Notes under the pieces: model-generated
Databases searched by the model: none
Told to the model about the DNA's origin: nothing
The model's input: only the letters and a program-made list of their open reading frames with translations
Shown here: positions 9,173-22,005 of the stretch, one piece after another
Position numbering within the stretch: the first letter of the stretch is position 1
How the letters are laid out: every line of letters starts with the position of its first letter
Translations under genes and position numbers: made by a program
DNA from: Xestospongia bergquistia
Lineage: Eukaryota > Porifera > Demospongiae > Haplosclerida > Petrosiidae
Assembly: GCA_963965975.1 (NCBI GenBank)
Contig: OZ014416.1
Location: forward strand, 6,944,001 to 7,008,000
Direction of reading: 5' to 3'
DNA: 64,000 nt

Positions 9173-12100
9173 TGTCCATCTATCCAACCATTCATCCATT
9201 GATAATCTATTTCTCCATCTATCCAACCATTCATCCATTGATAATCTATTTCTCCATCTATCCAACCATTCATCCATTGATCATCTATTTGTCCATCTAT
9301 CCAACCATTCATCTATTAATCATCTATTTGTCCTTTTATCCAACCATTCATCCATTAATCATCTATTTGTCCATCTATCCAACCATTCATCCATTAACCC
9401 TCTATTTGTCCATCTATCCAACCATTCATCCATTAATCATCTATTTGTCCTTTTATCAAACCATTCATCCATTGATCATCTATTTCTCCATCTATGCAAC
9501 CATTCATCCATTGATCATCTATTGTTCATCTATCCAACCATTCATCCATTTATCATCTATTGTCCATTTATTCAACCATTAATCCATTAATCATCGATTT
9601 GTCCATCTATCCAACCATTCATCCATTAATCATCTATTTGTCCTTTTATCCGTCCATTCATCCATTAATCATCTATTTGTCCATCTATCCAACCATTCAT
9701 CCATTTATCATTTATTGTCCATCTATCAAACCATTCATCTATTAATCATCTATTTGTCCATCTATCCAACCATTCATCTATTAATCATCTATTTTCCATC
9801 TATCCAACCATTCATTCATTAATCATCTATTTGTCCATCTATCCAACCATTCATCCATTAACCCTCTATTTGTCCATCTATCCAACCATTCATCCATTAA
9901 TCATCTATTTGTCCTTTTATCAAACCATTCATCCATTGATCATCTATTTCTCCATCTATTCAACCATTCATCCATTGATCATCTATTGTTCATCTATCCA
10001 ACCATTCATCCATTTATCATCTATTATCCATTTATTCAACCATTAATCCATTAATCATCGATTTGTCCATCTATCCAACCATTCATCCATTAATCATCTA
10101 TTTGTCCTTTTATCAAACCATTCATCCATTGATCATCTATTTCTCCATCTATGCAACCATTCATCCATTGATCATCTATTGTTCATCTATCCAACCATTC
10201 ATCCATTTATCATCTATTATCCATTTATTCAACCATTAATCCATTAATCATCGATTTGTCCATCTATCCAACCATTCATCCATTTATCATTTATTGTCCA
10301 TCTATCCAACCATTCATCCATTAATCATCTATTTGTCCATCTATCCAACCATTCATCCATTAATCATCTATTTGTCCATCTATCCAACCATTCATCCATT
10401 AATCATCTATTTTCCATCTATCAAACCATTCATCTATTAATCATCTATTTGTCCATCTATCCAACCATTCATCCATTAATCATCTATTTTCCATCTATCA
10501 AACCATTCATCTATTAATCATCTATTTGTCCATCTATCCAACCATTCATCCATTAATCATCTATTTGTCCATCTATCCAACCATTCATCCATTAATCATC
10601 TATTTGTCCATCTATCCAACCATTCATCCATTCATCATCTATTGTCCATCTATTCAAACATTAATCCATTAATCATCGATTTGTCCATCTATCCAACCAT
10701 TCATCCATTAATCATCTATTTGTCCTTTTATCCGTCCATTCATCCATTAATCATCTATTTGTCCATCTATCCAACCATTCATCCATTTATCATTTATTGT
10801 CCATCTATCCAACCATTCATCCATTAATCATCTATTTGTCCATCTATCCAACCATTCATCCATTAATAATCTATTTTCCATCTATCAAACCATTCATCCA
10901 TTCATCATCTATTGTCCATCTATCCAACCATTCATCCATTAATCATCTATTTGTCCTTTTATTCCAACCATTCATTCATTAATCATCTATTTGTCCATCT
11001 ATCCAACCATTCATCCATTAACCCTCTATTTGTCCATCTATCCAACCATTCATCCATTAATCATCTATTTGTCCTTTTATCAAACCATTCATCCATTAAT
11101 CATCTATTTGTCCATCTATCCAACCATTCATCCATTAATCATCTATTTGTCCATCTATCCAACCATTCATCCATTGATAATCTATTTCTCCACCTATCCA
11201 ACCATTCATCCATTGATAATCTATTTCTCCATCTATCCAACCATTCATCCATTGATCATCTATTTGTCCATCTATCCAACCATTCATCTATTAATCATCT
11301 ATTTTCCATCTATCCAACCATTCATTCATTAATCATCTATTTGTCCATCTATCCAACCATTCATCCATTAACCCTCTATTTGTCCATCTATCCAACCATT
11401 CATCCATTAATCATCTATTTGTCCTTTTATCAAACCATTCATCCATTGATCATCTATTTCTCCATCTATGCAACCATTCATCCATTGATCATCTATTGTT
11501 CATCTATCCAACCATTCATCCATTTATCATCTATTATCCATTTATTCAACCATTAATCCATTAATCATCGATTTGTCCATCTATCCAACCATTCATCCAT
11601 TAATCATCTATTTGTCCTTTTATCCGTCCATTCATCCATTAATCATCTATTTGTCCATCTATCCAACCATTCATCCATTTATCATTTATTGTCCATCTAT
11701 CCAACCATTCATCCATTAATCATCTATTTGTCCATCTATCCAACCATTCATCCATTAATCATCTATTTGTCCATCTATCCAACCATTCATCAATTAATCA
11801 TCTATTTTCCATCTATCAAACCATTCATCTATTAATCATCTATTTGTCCATCTATCCAACCATTCATCCATTAATCATCTATTTTCCATCTATCAAACCA
11901 TTCATCTATTAATCATCTATTTGTCCATCTATCCAACCATTCATCCATTAATCATCTATTTTCCATCTATCAAACCATTCATCTATTAATCATCTATTTG
12001 TCCATCTATCCAACCATTCATTCATTAATCATCTATTTGTCCATCTATCCAACCATTCATCCATTAACCCTCTATTTATCCATCTATCCAACCATTCATC

Positions 12101-15100
12101 CATTAATCATCTATTTGTCCTTTTATCAAACCATTCATCCATTGATCATCTATTTCTCCATCTATGCAACCATTCATCCATTGATCATCTATTGTTCATC
12201 TATCCAACCATTCATCCATTAATCATCTATTTGTCCATCTATCCAACCATTCATCAATTAATCATCTATTTTCCATCTATCAAACCATTCATCTATTAAT
12301 CATCTATTTGTCCATCTATCCAACCATTCATCCATTAATCATCTATTTTCCATCTATCAAACCATTCATCTATTAATCATCTATTTGTCCATCTATCCAA
12401 CCATTCATCCATTAATCATCTATTTTCCATCTATCAAACCATTCATCTATTAATCATCTATTTGTCCATCTATCCAACCATTCATTCATTAATCATCTAT
12501 TTGTCCATCTATCCAACCATTCATCCATTAACCCTCTATTTATCCATCTATCCAACCATTCATCCATTAATCATCTATTTGTCCTTTTATCAAACCATTC
12601 ATCCATTGATCATCTATTTCTCCATCTATGCAACCATTCATCCATTGATCATCTATTGTTCATCTATCCAACCATTCATCCATTTATCATCTATTGTCCA
12701 TTTATTCAACCATTAATCCATTAACCATCGATTTGTCCATCTATCCAACCATTCATCCATTAATCATCTATTTGTCCTTTTATCAAACCATTCATCCATT
12801 GATCATCTATTTCTCCATCTATGCAACCATTCATCCATTGATCATCTATTGTTCATCTATCCAACCATTCATCCATTAATCATCTATTTGTCCATCTATC
12901 CAACCATTCATCAATTAATCATCTATTTTCCATCTATCAAACCATTCATCTATTAATCATCTATTTGTCCATCTATCCAACCATTCATCCATTAATCATC
13001 TATTTTCCATCTATCAAACCATTCATCTATTAATCATCTATTTGTCCATCTATCCAACCATTCATCCATTAATCATCTATTTTCCATCTATCAAACCATT
13101 CATCTATTAATCATCTATTTGTCCATCTATCCAACCATTCATTCATTAATCATCTATTTGTCCATCTATCCAACCATTCATCCATTAACCCTCTATTTAT
13201 CCATCTATCCAACCATTCATCCATTAATCATCTATTTGTCCTTTTATCAAACCATTCATCCATTGATCATCTATTTCTCCATCTATGCAACCATTCATCC
13301 ATTGATCATCTATTGTTCATCTATCCAACCATTCATCCATTTATCATCTATTGTCCATTTATTCAACCATTAATCCATTAATCATCGATTTGTCCATCTA
13401 TCCAACCATTCATCCATTAATCATCTATTTGTCCTTTTATCCGTCCATTCATCCATTAATCATCTATTTGTCCATCTATCCAACCATTCATCCATTTATC
13501 ATTTATTGTCCATCTATCCAACCATTCATCCATTAATCATCTATTTGTCCATCTATCCAACCATTCATCCATTAATCATCTATTTGTCCATCTATCCAAC
13601 CATTCATCCATTCATCATCTATTGTCCATCTATTCAAACATTAATCCATTAATCATCGATTTGTCCATCTATCCAACCATTCATCCATTAATCATCTATT
13701 TGTCCTTTTATCCGTCCATTCATCCATTAATCATCTATTTGTCCATCTATCCAACCATTCATCCATTTATCATTTATTGTCCATCTATCCAACCATTCAT
13801 CCATTAATCATCTATTTGTCCATCTATCCAACCATTCATCCATTAATCATCTATTTTCCATCTATCCAACCATTCATCCATTAATCATCTATTTGTCCTT
13901 TTATCAAACCATTCATCCATTGATCATCTATTTCTCCATCTATGCAACCATTCATCCATTGATCATCTATTGTTCATCTATCCAACCATTCATCCATTTA
14001 TCATCTATTGTCCATTTATTCAACCATTAATCCATTAACCATCGATTTGTCCATCTATCCAACCATTCATCCATTAATCATCTATTTGTCCTTTTATCCG
14101 TCCATTCATCCATTAATCATCTATTTGTCCATCTATCCAACCATTCATCCATTTATCATTTATTGTCCATCTATCCAACCATTCATCCATTAATCATCTA
14201 TTTGTCCATCTATCCAACCATTCATCCATTAATCATCTATTTGTCCATCTATCCAACCATTCATCCATTCATCATCTATTGTCCATCTATTCAAACATTA
14301 ATCCATTAATCATCGATTTGTCCATCTATCCAACCATTCATCCATTAATCATCTATTTGTCCTTTTATCCGTCCATTCATCCATTAATCATCTATTTGTC
14401 CATCTATCCAACCATTCATCCATTTATCATTTATTGTCCATCTATCCAACCATTCATCCATTAATCATCTATTTGTCCATCTATCCAACCATTCATCCAT
14501 TAATCATCTATTTTCCATCTATCCAACCATTCATCCATTAATCATCTATTTGTCCTTTTATCAAACCATTCATCCATTGATCATCTATTTCTCCATCTAT
14601 GCAACCATTCATCCATTGATCATCTATTGTTCATCTATCCAACCATTCATCCATTTATCATCTATTGTCCATTTATTCAACCATTAATCCATTAACCATC
14701 GATTTGTCCATCTATCCAACCATTCATCCATTAATCATCTATTTGTCCATCTATCCAACCATTCATCCATTAATCATCTATTTTCCATCTATCAAACCAT
14801 TCATCCATTCATCATCTATTGTCCATCTATTCAACCATTAATCCATTAATCATCGATTTGTCCATCTATCCAACCATTCATCCATTTATCATTTATTGTC
14901 CATCTATCCAACCATTCATCCATTAATCATCTATTTGTCTCTCTATCCAACCATTCATCCATTAATTATCTATTTGTCCATCTATCCAACCATTCATCCA
15001 TTAATCATCTATTTGTCCATCTATCCAACCATTCATCCCTTGATCAGCTATTTCTCCATCTATGCAACCATTCATCCAGTAATCATCTATTTGTCCATCT

Positions 15101-16478
15101 ATCCAACCATTCATCCATTAATCATCTATTTGTCCATCTATCCAACCATTCATCCATTAATCATCTATTGTCCATCTATCCAACCATTCATCCATTAATC
15201 ATCGATTTGTCCATCTATCCAACCATTCATCCATTAATCATCTATTTGTCCTTTTATCCATCCATTCATCCATTAATCATCTATTTGTCCATCTATCCAA
15301 CCATTCATCCATTTATCATTTATTGTCCATCTATCCAACCATTCATCCATTAATCATCTATTTGTCTCTCTATCCAACCATTCATCCATTAATTATCTAT
15401 TTGTCCATCTATCCAACCATTCATCCATTAATCATCTATTTGTCCATCTATCCAACCATTCATCCCTTGATCAGCTATTTCTCCATCTATGCAACCATTC
15501 ATCCAGTAATCATCTATTTGTCCATCTATCCAACCATTCATCCATTAATCATCTATTTGTCCATCTATCCAACCATTCATCCATTAATCATCTATTGTCC
15601 ATCTATCCAACCATTCATCCATTAATCATCGATTTGTCCATCTATCCAACCATTCATCCATTAATCATCTATTTGTCCTTTTATCCATCCATTCATCCAT
15701 TAATCATCTATTTGTCCATCTATCCAACCATTCATCCATTTATCATTTATTGTCCATCTATCCAACCATTCATCCATTAATCATCTATTTGTCTCTCTAT
15801 CCAACCATTCATCCATTAATTATCTATTTGTCCATCTATCCAACCATTCATCCATTAATCATCTATTTGTCCATCTATCCAACCATTCATCCCTTGATCA
15901 GCTATTTTTCAATTTATCTAACCATTCATCCATTAATCATCTATTTGTCTATCTATCACCCATTCATCCATTGATCATCTATTTCTCCATCTATGCAACC
16001 ATTCATCCATTAATCATCTATTTGTCCATCTATCCAACCATTCATCCATTAATCATCTATTTTCCATCTATCAAACCATTCATCCATTCATCATCTATTG
16101 TCCATCTATTCAACCATTAATCCATTAATCATCGATTTGTCCATCTATCCAACCATTCATCCATTAATCATCTATTGTCCATCTATCCAACCATTCATCC
16201 ATTAATCATCTATTTGTCCATCTATCCAACCATTCATCCATTAATCATCTATTGTCCATCTATCTAACCATTCATCCATTTATCATTTATTGTCCATCTA
16301 TCCAACCATTCATCCATTAATCATCTATTTGTCCATCTATCCAACCATTCATCCTTTAATCATCTATTTGTCCTTTTATACAAACCATTCATCCTTTATT
16401 CATCGATTTGTTCATCTATCCAACCATTCATCCATTAATCATCTATTTGTCCATCTATCCAACCATTCATCCATTAAT
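9173..16478 (+). repeat. 38/39-bp minisatellite, 7.3 kb expanded array with higher-order repeats (unit II)
   Basis: The same unit as 3471-4290, roughly 187 units by length. Higher-order structure is visible: blocks recur exactly 657 bp apart (12462/13119; 12694/13351/14008; 13622/14279), 427 bp apart (14896/15323/15750) and 464 bp apart (11998/12462). Frames change wherever a 38-bp unit (tattgtcc for tatttgtcc) occurs, which produces many apparent open frames of 60-210 codons. None should be read as a gene. The array occupies the position of the short array of unit I, so it probably lies within an intron. Confidence 0.92.
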
Positions 16479-17313
16479 AGAAACATTAGACAGTATAGTA
16501 AGTACAGCTGGTGTCTTGTTTTTGTAGTTCTTATATAATATTCATATAGTGTTTGATACTTTGTAAATATATTATATATTAACTATTGATTATAACATGT
16601 ACATTAGTATTGAGAAAATTCATACTATTTAGCAAATTAATTAAATAAAGGAATATTGTCACATTCATATTAATTTACTATTCCATATATTATTTTGTTG
16701 TTTGTTATCATCATTAATCATCTAATCATATTGATAGAATTGTTAATAAACTATCAATTTGTATTGTTAAGTACTTTAACAAAATTATTGTATGCTTTAT
16801 TATTGTAAGAATAAATGATTATTAATTATAACAATAACTTAAATAAATAATGAGACATCAATATATCTCAAGAAATATGTATTAATGACACAAATTTTTG
16901 TTTATTTCACTATAATAATATATTTATATATTATCAATTGTAATAAGTTGTTATGTCACATATTCTTCATATTAGGCGGCTCTTAAGTTTAATGTAACTA
17001 CAAAAGAGACTAAAATGATACTCATTAATTGTTGATATTCTTTGTGAAGATCTTGAGTTAACAGTAGTTAATTAAATTTATACTTCCTGCTCAAAAATAG
17101 TTTCTATGTGCCTTATACCACACCCCCTTAACATATACATCATGAGCCATATGTTGCTATGGAAACTGAACTATAGTTGTAAAATAACAGCAACAGTTAT
17201 TGTCCATATATGGACACTTCTAGTATTGTCTTCATGTCATATTATCTTAAGACATGAAGAAATGTCAGTAATGCCATGCTTTTTCTTTCTGACTTATTCT
17301 AGTGTCATTTTAC
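16479..17313. other. AT-rich interval between minisatellite and Death-domain exons
   Basis: A short exon-like block follows the array (ETLDS-like reading, then GTAAGTA near 16500). Another stretch at about 16976-17030, after a TTAG, reads AALKFNVTTKETKMILIN and recurs in unit B. Neither can be confirmed as an exon. The rest is AT-rich intron-like or intergenic sequence. Confidence 0.35.
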
Positions 17314-17505
17314 GGGTGCTTCTTTGTGTAACTTGTATGATGACGTAACTTAAATTCTGATGATGACATCATCACTATGTATGATAAGTTTAACAATAGT
17401 ACTGTGAAGGTATGCTTCATTGAATTCATCATATATGATGACATCACTATATACATGCCATTTCATGATGATGTCATCATAGTCAAGGTACACCAGCAAT
17501 CACTC
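17314..17505. mobile_element. MITE, tgacatcatc family, old copy in unit A
   Basis: Imperfect terminal inverted repeats (gggtgcttctttgtgtaact at the left; the complement of the right end begins gagtgattgctggtgta). The interior is full of gatgatgacatcatc-type palindromes. The same copy is present in unit B at 22891-23082, so it predates the duplication. Confidence 0.65.
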
Positions 17506-17613
17506 CATTTGCTAACATAGTGAAATCTTATTGAAGGTATATTAACCATATTTCAAAGCTACTAACCCTGATGAACATGCACAATGAACTTAATTTCTCC
17601 TGAGTCTGCTCAG

Positions 17614-17841
17614 TGGAAAGAGATTGAATGTCTATTTGGAGTTGGTGTTGACACCACTAATGGATTACATACTTCAAACTTAACTAACCAAGTTAAGTTG
17701 GGGATGTTACTGAGCTGGTATAACAATGAGGCTACTCTAGTAACATGTAGTAATGTTATTAGTGTTTTAGAAGGTCCACTTAAGAATAAATCCATAGCTA
17801 ATGAGATTCATACATCTCTTAGAATTAAACCAATTTCATAA
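17614..17841 (+). CDS. Death-domain terminal exon (unit A, intact)
   Basis: After a pyrimidine-rich acceptor (TCTGCTCAG) the frame is open for 75 codons to a TAA. The reading WKEIECLFGVGVDTTNGL, then MLLSWYNNE, a core ending in VLEGPLKN, and SIANEIHTSL follows the Death-domain pattern: W-K-I/L-G in helix 1, M-L-x-W in helix 4, L-E before helix 6, and A-x-E-I at the end. Death domains form homotypic six-helix contacts in apoptotic and innate immune signalling. The frame stays open 30 bases upstream to an ATG, but the splice acceptor is the better start. The upstream exons are not identified with confidence. The coiled-coil gene beginning at 7012 lies on the same strand and is a candidate. Confidence 0.6.
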   Translation, partial: WKEIECLFGVGVDTTNGLHTSNLTNQVKLGMLLSWYNNEATLVTCSNVISVLEGPLKNKSIANEIHTSLRIKPIS

Positions 17842-18846
17842 CATTGTATTGTTTATGTGTATTAGAATAACTCCCTGTGATTATAATAAATATTATTATA
17901 ATAACCACTATAACATGTACTACATCTCCTAATATGGAGTATTTATTAACTAAAATAGATAATGTTCTATTACTATATATACTATATAACTATAGCTAGG
18001 ACTGTTTAAATAAATTGGTAGTTTTAACTAATTCATGTACATTTTGGTTGAATGCATCACTACAAAATACATTGAAGTGTAGGTATGAATTTCATAGTAA
18101 CAGTTCTAGCCCATGATCTCATGACAATAATTATCTACATGAAGGGTCACTTTGATAGTACATTAATTACATTTGTAATAAAATCTGTACATGATGTTTA
18201 CTTTATTACATGAAATAGTTTGTATTAGTAATCCATATGATAATATCTTTATTATATTAACAATAACAACTGTACATTATCTTTACTCATTTGCATCAAT
18301 AAATTTCATTAGTAATATATAATAGTACATTTATTATATTAGTAAAGAAAGCTGTACATGATGTTTATTTAATCATGTTCATTATATGATGATTTATTAT
18401 AGATAAACATCAGCATTATGACAATAGTCTAGTTTTATAGAAGAATATACTAATTATTTATAATTGATGTTCCTTGTGACAATGTTTGGTTAATATGATT
18501 AAGAGTAGTTAATTAAACTTATACTTCCTGTAAAACGGAACCACAGCTGCACACTCAACCACAGCTCACAAATATTTTCATTATGAAACAATAACACTAA
18601 CAGTACTTGTCCATTTATGCATACTCCTAGCATTGTCCTCAAATTATAATGTCTTTATATATGAAGAAATGTCAATAATTCCATCCTTTTGCTTTCTTAC
18701 TTATTCCAGTGTCATTTCCTGACATAGTAATGTCTCATGTGAAAGTAAATAAACATTGATAATATTTGATTTATTTACCAATTTTCATAGCTACTAATCT
18801 TGATAAACACGCACTGTTCTACTTACTTTCTCCTGTGTTTGCTTAG

Positions 18847-19073
18847 TGTGAAGAGATTGGGGGTCTACTAAGAGTTGATGCTGATACCAGCAATGCGTTA
18901 CATACTTCAAAATTAACTAGCTACGTTAAGTTGGAGAAGATGTTACTGAGCTGGTTTAATAATGAGCCCACTCCAGTAACATGTATGCTATTAGCGTCAT
19001 AGAAGGTCCACGTACGAATAACTCCATAGCAGATGAGATTTATAAATTTATTGGAATTAAAACAATTACATAA
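18847..19073 (+). pseudogene. Death-domain terminal exon, second paralogue (unit A, frameshifted)
   Basis: The same architecture as 17614-17841: TTTGCTTAG acceptor, EEIGGLLRVDADTSNAL, MLLSWFNNEPTPVTC. A single missing base near 18985-18990 creates a TAG. The downstream frame resumes as SVIEGPRTNNSIADEI and ends at TAA. Its length is 227 nt against 228 in the intact paralogue. The identical lesion in unit B shows that the break predates the duplication. Confidence 0.6.
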
Positions 19074-19079
19074 CATAGT

Positions 19080-20330
19080 ATTGTATACATGTATTAAAAT
19101 AGCTTCCTGTGATTATAATTAATATTATTATAATAACCCCTATAACATGTTTATGCATTTCCTAATACAGAGTTTTTATTAACTAGAATAGATAATGTCC
19201 TATTACTATATAGCTATAGCTAGCACTGTTTAAATAAATTGGTAGTTTAAACTAATTCATGTTCATTACAGTTGAATACATTACTACAAAATACATCAAA
19301 GTGTAGGTATGAATTTCATAGTAACAATTCTTGTCCATGATCTCATATCGATAATTATCTATGAATGATCAAATCTATAGTACATTAATTACATTTTCAA
19401 TGAAATCTGTACATGATGTTTATTTTATTACATGAAATAGTTTGTATTAGTAATCCATGTAATAATATCTTTATTATATTAACAATAAAAACTGTACATT
19501 ATCTTTACTCATTTTCATTAATAAATTTCATTAGTAATATATAATAGTACATTATTACATTAGTAATGAAATCTGTACATGATGTTTATTTCATTACATG
19601 AAATAATTTTTATTAGTAATCCATGTGATATCTTTATTACATTAACAATAAAAACTGCACATAACCTTTACTCATTTGTATTAATAAATTCATTAGTAAT
19701 ATAAAATAATAAATTTATTACATTACTAAAGAAAGCTGTACCTGATGTTTATTTTATTATATTAAATAGTTTTTATTAGTGATATATGTAATTGTAGTAT
19801 TATTACATTAGTAATATAAACTGTACATTGTGTTTAATCATTGATGCTGTTCACTATTATATTCTGTATACTTTTATTTTATACTATTTTATGAAATTAT
19901 AGATGTGTGTTTTGGTTTAAGATCTACAAATCTCACAAGAAACTATAGATATGTCCAATAGATTCTTAAGCTATTTTATTTTATTTATTTTACTTTTTTT
20001 TATTTTTAAGTTGATTATATTATTCAACCTATCATTAAATCAGATCTAGACATTTGTCAGCAATGTTTTTTTATTGTGTTTTAAAATGATATTAAAGTTT
20101 CATCACCCTGGTGTTTTAATCATAGTTTAATTATAAAATCTGACCATGCGTTATAAAACTTGCCTGCGCAACTGTTCTTATTGTGACTAAATAATATATA
20201 CTGTTTAAAGCAAAAAATTAACAAAAAATTACTAAAAAGAAAGGCTAATCTAAATCAATGCATTGATATGACTCAAAATAGCTATTGTTCAAAAAGCAAA
20301 AAATATAAAAAATAGTAACCTAACTCAATG
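19080..20330. other. Intergenic AT-rich sequence, unit A
   Basis: No exon seen. Loosely repeated phrases such as ctgtacatgatgtttatttt and tattagtaat recur every 100-150 bp, suggesting an old decayed tandem repeat. Confidence 0.4.
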
Positions 20331-20355
20331 CATGATTTGGAAGTTAATGATCCCA

Positions 20356-21219
20356 TTAGAGACAGGCACGAGGCAGGAAACAAGTAACAACTGTCTGGAA
20401 CCAATTTGGAAGACAGCCATAACGACCATTTAGATAGTAACAGCCTTGAAATACAAATCCATACGTTTTGATGTTAGTGCCGAAAATCCTCATACTGTTA
20501 CCATGATCAGCTGACTCAAGAATTGACCTCCCTCTGTAGAATCCATCTTCCTCTTGAGTAAACCTCCTGCATACTGGAACAAGGCCATGTTTACCAGCAC
20601 AGGGAAATAACTTCTCGAGGTTAAGGAACACTGCACCATATTTAGTGTTGTGATAGCCATTGTACCTTGGTCTGTATGCAAGGATAGAGGAAGTCTTAGA
20701 TGTCACCCCATTCCCAATTGTAATTCTACTGAGGACTGGGCCTAGTCTAAAACTACCACCCTTCATCTTTTGAATTGTAAGTACACGACTTCCAGCACCA
20801 ATGGAAAGATAAAGCATTTGCACAACTGCATGTAAATAAATGAACAATCAAATAAATATACAATTTTTATTTTTAGACCTACCAGGTTGAGAAGCAAGTT
20901 TTTTGCTAATGACACAATTAATCAGTGTAGTAAGAGCTCGTACATTGATGCTGCAGAGGTTTGCAGAGGCAGGGATAACAGCTTGTTGGTTGCTGTCATC
21001 ATCTTCATCATCAGTCAGACTTTCTAGATCTAGATCTTCTTGGTTGTCTTCAGTGGACTTATCTGCTTCTTGTTTGTTGTCACCAAATGGTGTATCGACT
21101 TCTTGTTGGATCTCATCAAATGTCTTGTCCACTTCTAGTTGGTTGTCTTCAATTGATGTATCAAGGGGTTGTTGAGCAAACACTGCTGTAACAGCTAAAA
21201 GAACAAGAAAATACTTCAT
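20356..21219 (-). CDS. Secreted acidic/cysteine-containing protein, copy A
   Basis: Two exons on the minus strand: exon 1 21219-20883 (337 nt, phase 1, donor GTAGGT) and exon 2 20825-20356 (470 nt, after a GCAG acceptor). The product is 268 residues. Residues 1-16 (MKYFLVLLAVTAVFAQ) are a clear signal peptide. Residues 17 to about 85 are an acidic low-complexity region made of imperfect 11-13-residue repeats (IEDNQLEVDK-like), ending in DDEDDDSNQQ. A short helical segment with LCSINVRALTTLIN follows. The exon-2 domain of about 155 residues has six cysteines in A and hallmark pieces ILAYRP, FLNLE, CRRFTQEEDGF, MRIFG, TYGFV and CLP. No known domain was recognised. Start: the only ATG common to copies A, B and C, 47 bp below a TATA box. 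A secreted effector or matrix protein with an acidic pro-region is possible, but that is inference. Confidence 0.8.
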
Positions 21220-21265
21220 GTTGTGTATTTGTCTTTAAAAATGACAAGCACTTGTTACCTATCTT

Positions 21266-21274
21266 CTTATATAG
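21266..21274 (-). promoter_or_regulatory. TATA box of secreted gene A
   Basis: CTATATAAG on the minus strand, 47 bp upstream of the ATG. It is part of a conserved block with GAATTCCCATGG farther upstream that is shared with copies B and C. Confidence 0.7.
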
Positions 21275-21580
21275 CCATGGGAATTCGTATGAGTGACTAC
21301 ACTTAGACTATATTATTGGAAACGTGAACTCGTCGTGCAGGCCATAGTTATTTGCACAAAGCTGCATCACGTGCATACCTTGGAATGAATATAACCACAG
21401 ACGTCCAAAGTCAGTCATGGGTGAGTGTATTAATCCAAAATTATCGGAATGCCAACTGATCCGTACTTCTATTCTGGTGTTTTTCAATATATGTTCTAGA
21501 GAATATTGACACTAATTGGATAGTTTTGTAATATCAAGCGAATAAAAAAACTATTGTGACTTGTTCTAACGGCAAGCCTC

Positions 21581-21605
<25 letters not shown>
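21581..21605. repeat. (TA)n microsatellite
   Basis: A TA run, interrupted by tatg at its end, upstream of gene A. Confidence 0.9.
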
Positions 21606-21616
<11 letters not shown>

Positions 21617-21835
21617 ATTTGCATTAAAGGCCAAACACGTATATATCTATTGTTATTATAATTGATTTGATTTTCGCAGGATCTTATATTATTTTTGATT
21701 CTTGTCAATTACTGACATGATTACTTAACAAGATTACACTTGAAGTAAAGACATTTTTGTCTGAGACTAAAACAACAGCTACTAATTCAGGTAATTTCTA
21801 ATGATAGAAATTGCAAAGTAATTTTTTTAATTGTG

Positions 21836-22005
21836 GAGATTCCATAGTGACAGCCTTACATATACAAGACTCAATACACAGCAAAGTTACCACAGAATGC
21901 ATGTAGTGAAAGGTCATCTTTAGTGTATTATTGTCTGGTAACAAGTACTTTAGTGGAAACGTTTTGAATACAAAAGCCGTATATTTTTATTAAATTGACA
22001 AGAGG
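21836..22005. repeat. 170-bp segment shared with 34387-34555
   Basis: The run from attccatagtgacagcctta to ttaaattgacaagaggt is almost identical to 34387-34555. Weaker relatives lie at about 37438, 46662 and 58570, where they occupy the same position relative to the secreted gene. It marks the end of the ancestral secreted-gene unit. Confidence 0.8.

Larger units (their letters stand above)
16627..21836. repeat. Unit A of a ~5.4 kb segmental duplication
   Basis: Starts near atttagcaaattaattaaat, which recurs at 22009. It contains two plus-strand Death-domain exons and the minus-strand secreted gene A. Homology with unit B continues past the gene A promoter to about 21835. It then jumps to a segment (21836-22005) that in unit C lies about 2 kb farther away, so unit A appears to have lost that interval. 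Confidence 0.85.

Noticed and set aside
9162-15974. Many overlapping 60-214-codon open frames in the minisatellite
   Set aside because: They are produced by a 39-bp repeat lacking stops in the forward frames. They start wherever an ATG variant arises and show no splice or codon signature of a gene.
9173-16478. CRISPR-like regular repeats
   Set aside because: The 38/39-bp units abut each other without unique spacers, and the setting is eukaryotic with spliced genes.
17106-17348. 80-codon plus-strand open frame beginning MCLIPHPLNIYIM (also 22686)
   Set aside because: The frame runs into the terminal repeat of the MITE and has no acceptor or donor. The two copies are similar only through segmental duplication.
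20490-20681. Short open frames overlapping the secreted genes in other frames (also 26078, 30435, 35665, 44906, 56831)
   Set aside because: They repeat at the same place in every copy only because the real exon beneath is conserved.
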